A DNA stretch of 23,181 nucleotides from Campylobacterales bacterium (GTDB taxonomy: Bacteria; Campylobacterota; Campylobacteria; Campylobacterales; QNZT01), in the NCBI GenBank assembly GCA_027056215.1, contig JALULO010000230.1:1-23181 (forward strand). The letters run 5' to 3'. Each line of letters opens with the position of its first letter. The first letter of the stretch is position 1. The notes under the pieces were generated by a model, which made no database searches, was not told the DNA's origin, and saw only the letters and a list, made by a program, of their open reading frames with translations. The position numbers and the translations under genes were made by a program. This document shows positions 23,001 through 23,181 of the stretch, in pieces.

Positions 23001-23181
23001 TACTTTGTTCATGTCCATCGATAAGAGATTCAAAAAAGATTGAAAATACAACAGAACTGAGTAAAATCGCGATAATAGTGACTGCTTGCACAATCCCATT
23101 TCCTTCTGTGAGGTGCTCTTTCCCAAACATCTCTTTGATCAAACCATATTTTGCCGGTGAAAAGATAGCACTTTGTGCGGC
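20068..23181 (-). CDS. aas: MFS (LplT-like) / PlsC acyltransferase / acyl-ACP synthetase fusion (5' end outside window)
   Basis: A giant phospholipid-repair protein that in one chain should flip lysophospholipids into the cell, activate fatty acids and re-acylate the lipid. The frame is open to the right edge (13 more codons before the TTG at 23142, reading QSAIFSPAKYG, the LplT-type MFS motif), so the start lies beyond 23181. About 1,037 residues are visible: membrane helices to about 22250; a PlsC domain with NHVSYIDW (about 22146-22169) and FPEGAITR (about 21937-21960); an AMP-forming synthetase with SSGSEGVPKG (about 21111-21140), YGTTETTPG, a TGD motif and the C-terminal GSGKTDLKK with its catalytic Lys. 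All motifs are intact. Confidence 0.93.
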   Translation of the reverse strand, partial: AAQSAIFSPAKYGLIKEMFGKEHLTEGNGIVQAVTIIAILLSSVVFSIFFESLIDGHEQSTSQILSHVWSIALILVTLAIVQVWLTTKIPTFLEGDSTLRFNKDKYLHFGYLKENFSIALSNRVIIESIIGLGIFFGVAQVVLAIFGVHLKEVSGENNTIIAQGIMALAGLGIAIGSILTAKLSQRYIETGLIPIGAIGVAAIIYTITKTSNLYLLGAEFLLFGIFGGFLIVILNALIQYRAHTHQLGRVMATSNFVQNWFMLIFLGLTMYSALNGLSTQSLFHMLIAVVIIGALYAFITLPQFLLRLVFKVIALFRYHLRVHGVENFPKDGAALLLGNHVSYIDWIVLSIACPRRISFVIERSFYEKWYLKPFFRFFGVIPISARGSKEAFKAVHEKLSLGKIVAIFPEGAITRNGHLGKFQRGFERITKDIDVPIIPFYIRGLWGSRFSFAHDKLKHNVSSRERDIGVSFGKPLDSGTNAAKLKKAIFELQIDSWNKYTDTLKPIQHNWLKMAKSRGEKLSVADATGTELSNHKLAAVVFAFAQKIKEISKDEQNIGIVLPASAGGTIVNLATLCLGKTVVNLNYTSNKIALAHAITLADIKTIYTSKQFITKLKAKGIDIEEVLEEVNVIYLEDLKTQIQKSTILRNWALMKLLPYILLEKLFLAKSDIHNTAAILFSSGSEGVPKGILLSHKNFMANIKQFTNLLNFKDDDVIMATLPIFHSFGLTVATFAPLIEGVPFICQPDPTDAENVGKLAAKYHGTLLFGTSTFFRIYSKNRKLIPLMFKSIRFVVGGAEKISDDVRLAFKKKFGLDIFEAYGTTETTPGISANIPDVLNTQYWHLQIGQKAGTVGMPFPGSSLKIVDPDTFEELPTGEAGMVLIGGTQVMQGYLKAPQKTQEVIKEIDGVRWYITGDKGKLDEDGFLTIVDRYSRFVKIGGEMISLSAVEEEIRKIIPEEIDIVAAGASDSKKGEKIILLYHGDIDEKSLKEMIAKSTLNPLMKPSLYHYLEEMPKLGSGKTDLKKAKQVAQEVAGD

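Noticed and set aside
23140..23142. TTG at 23142 as the start of the - strand fusion protein
   Set aside because: Upstream codons to the window edge encode the conserved SPAKYG motif of LplT-like transporters, so the gene continues past 23181.
1..23181. CRISPR array, tRNA/rRNA gene, insertion sequence or prophage
   Set aside because: I read for regular direct repeats, cloverleaf-like ends, transposase or integrase motifs and terminal inverted repeats and found none.

Overview
The window looks like a chromosomal segment of a low-GC Campylobacterota (epsilonproteobacterial) organism of the Sulfurimonas/Sulfurovum kind. This is inferred from AT-rich codon use, AAGGA-type ribosome binding sites, the order yajC-secD-secF-(small membrane protein)-leuS-lptE-GGDEF-folC-M23 peptidase, and several sulfur-related genes. 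No rRNA, tRNA, CRISPR array, transposase or integrase was found.

Left part (1-2137): the 3' end of an RND efflux permease, a possible terminator, a carboxymuconolactone-decarboxylase-like protein without the usual Cys pair, and a cation diffusion facilitator with an intact metal site.

Middle part (2297-6915): a tightly packed + strand cluster in which neighbouring genes overlap or almost touch. Order: two paralogous single-domain rhodaneses, a TauE/SafE-type exporter, an 81-residue charged protein, a two-TM K+ channel with a cytoplasmic RCK region, a stand-alone cyclic-nucleotide-binding-like domain, a sensor-globin protein and an outer-membrane porin. The last two are broken: the globin gene by an apparent 1-base frameshift near 5921-5927, the porin by an internal deletion with frame change near 6783-6790. 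This looks like a combined sulfur, ion-channel and gas/redox-sensing operon that is decaying at its 3' end.

6950-8052: a second small + strand operon with its own likely promoter. It holds a DUF4282-like membrane protein, a 61-residue exported peptide and a second ion-channel-like protein with the atypical filter TLGSGD. 8094-10048, on the - strand: apolipoprotein N-acyltransferase (lnt), an AT-rich non-coding gap, and a DUF6933-like gene that seems to have lost its N-terminus.

Right part (10223-19969): the conserved envelope/housekeeping operon yajC, secD, secF, a small membrane protein, leuS, lptE, a diguanylate cyclase, folC and an M23 peptidase. Hairpins lie after secF, before leuS and at the M23 stop. 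It links protein export, LPS transport, c-di-GMP signalling, folate synthesis and peptidoglycan remodelling. The window closes with a large - strand fusion (MFS/LplT-like + PlsC acyltransferase + acyl-ACP/CoA synthetase), convergent with the operon and cut at its 5' end by the right edge.
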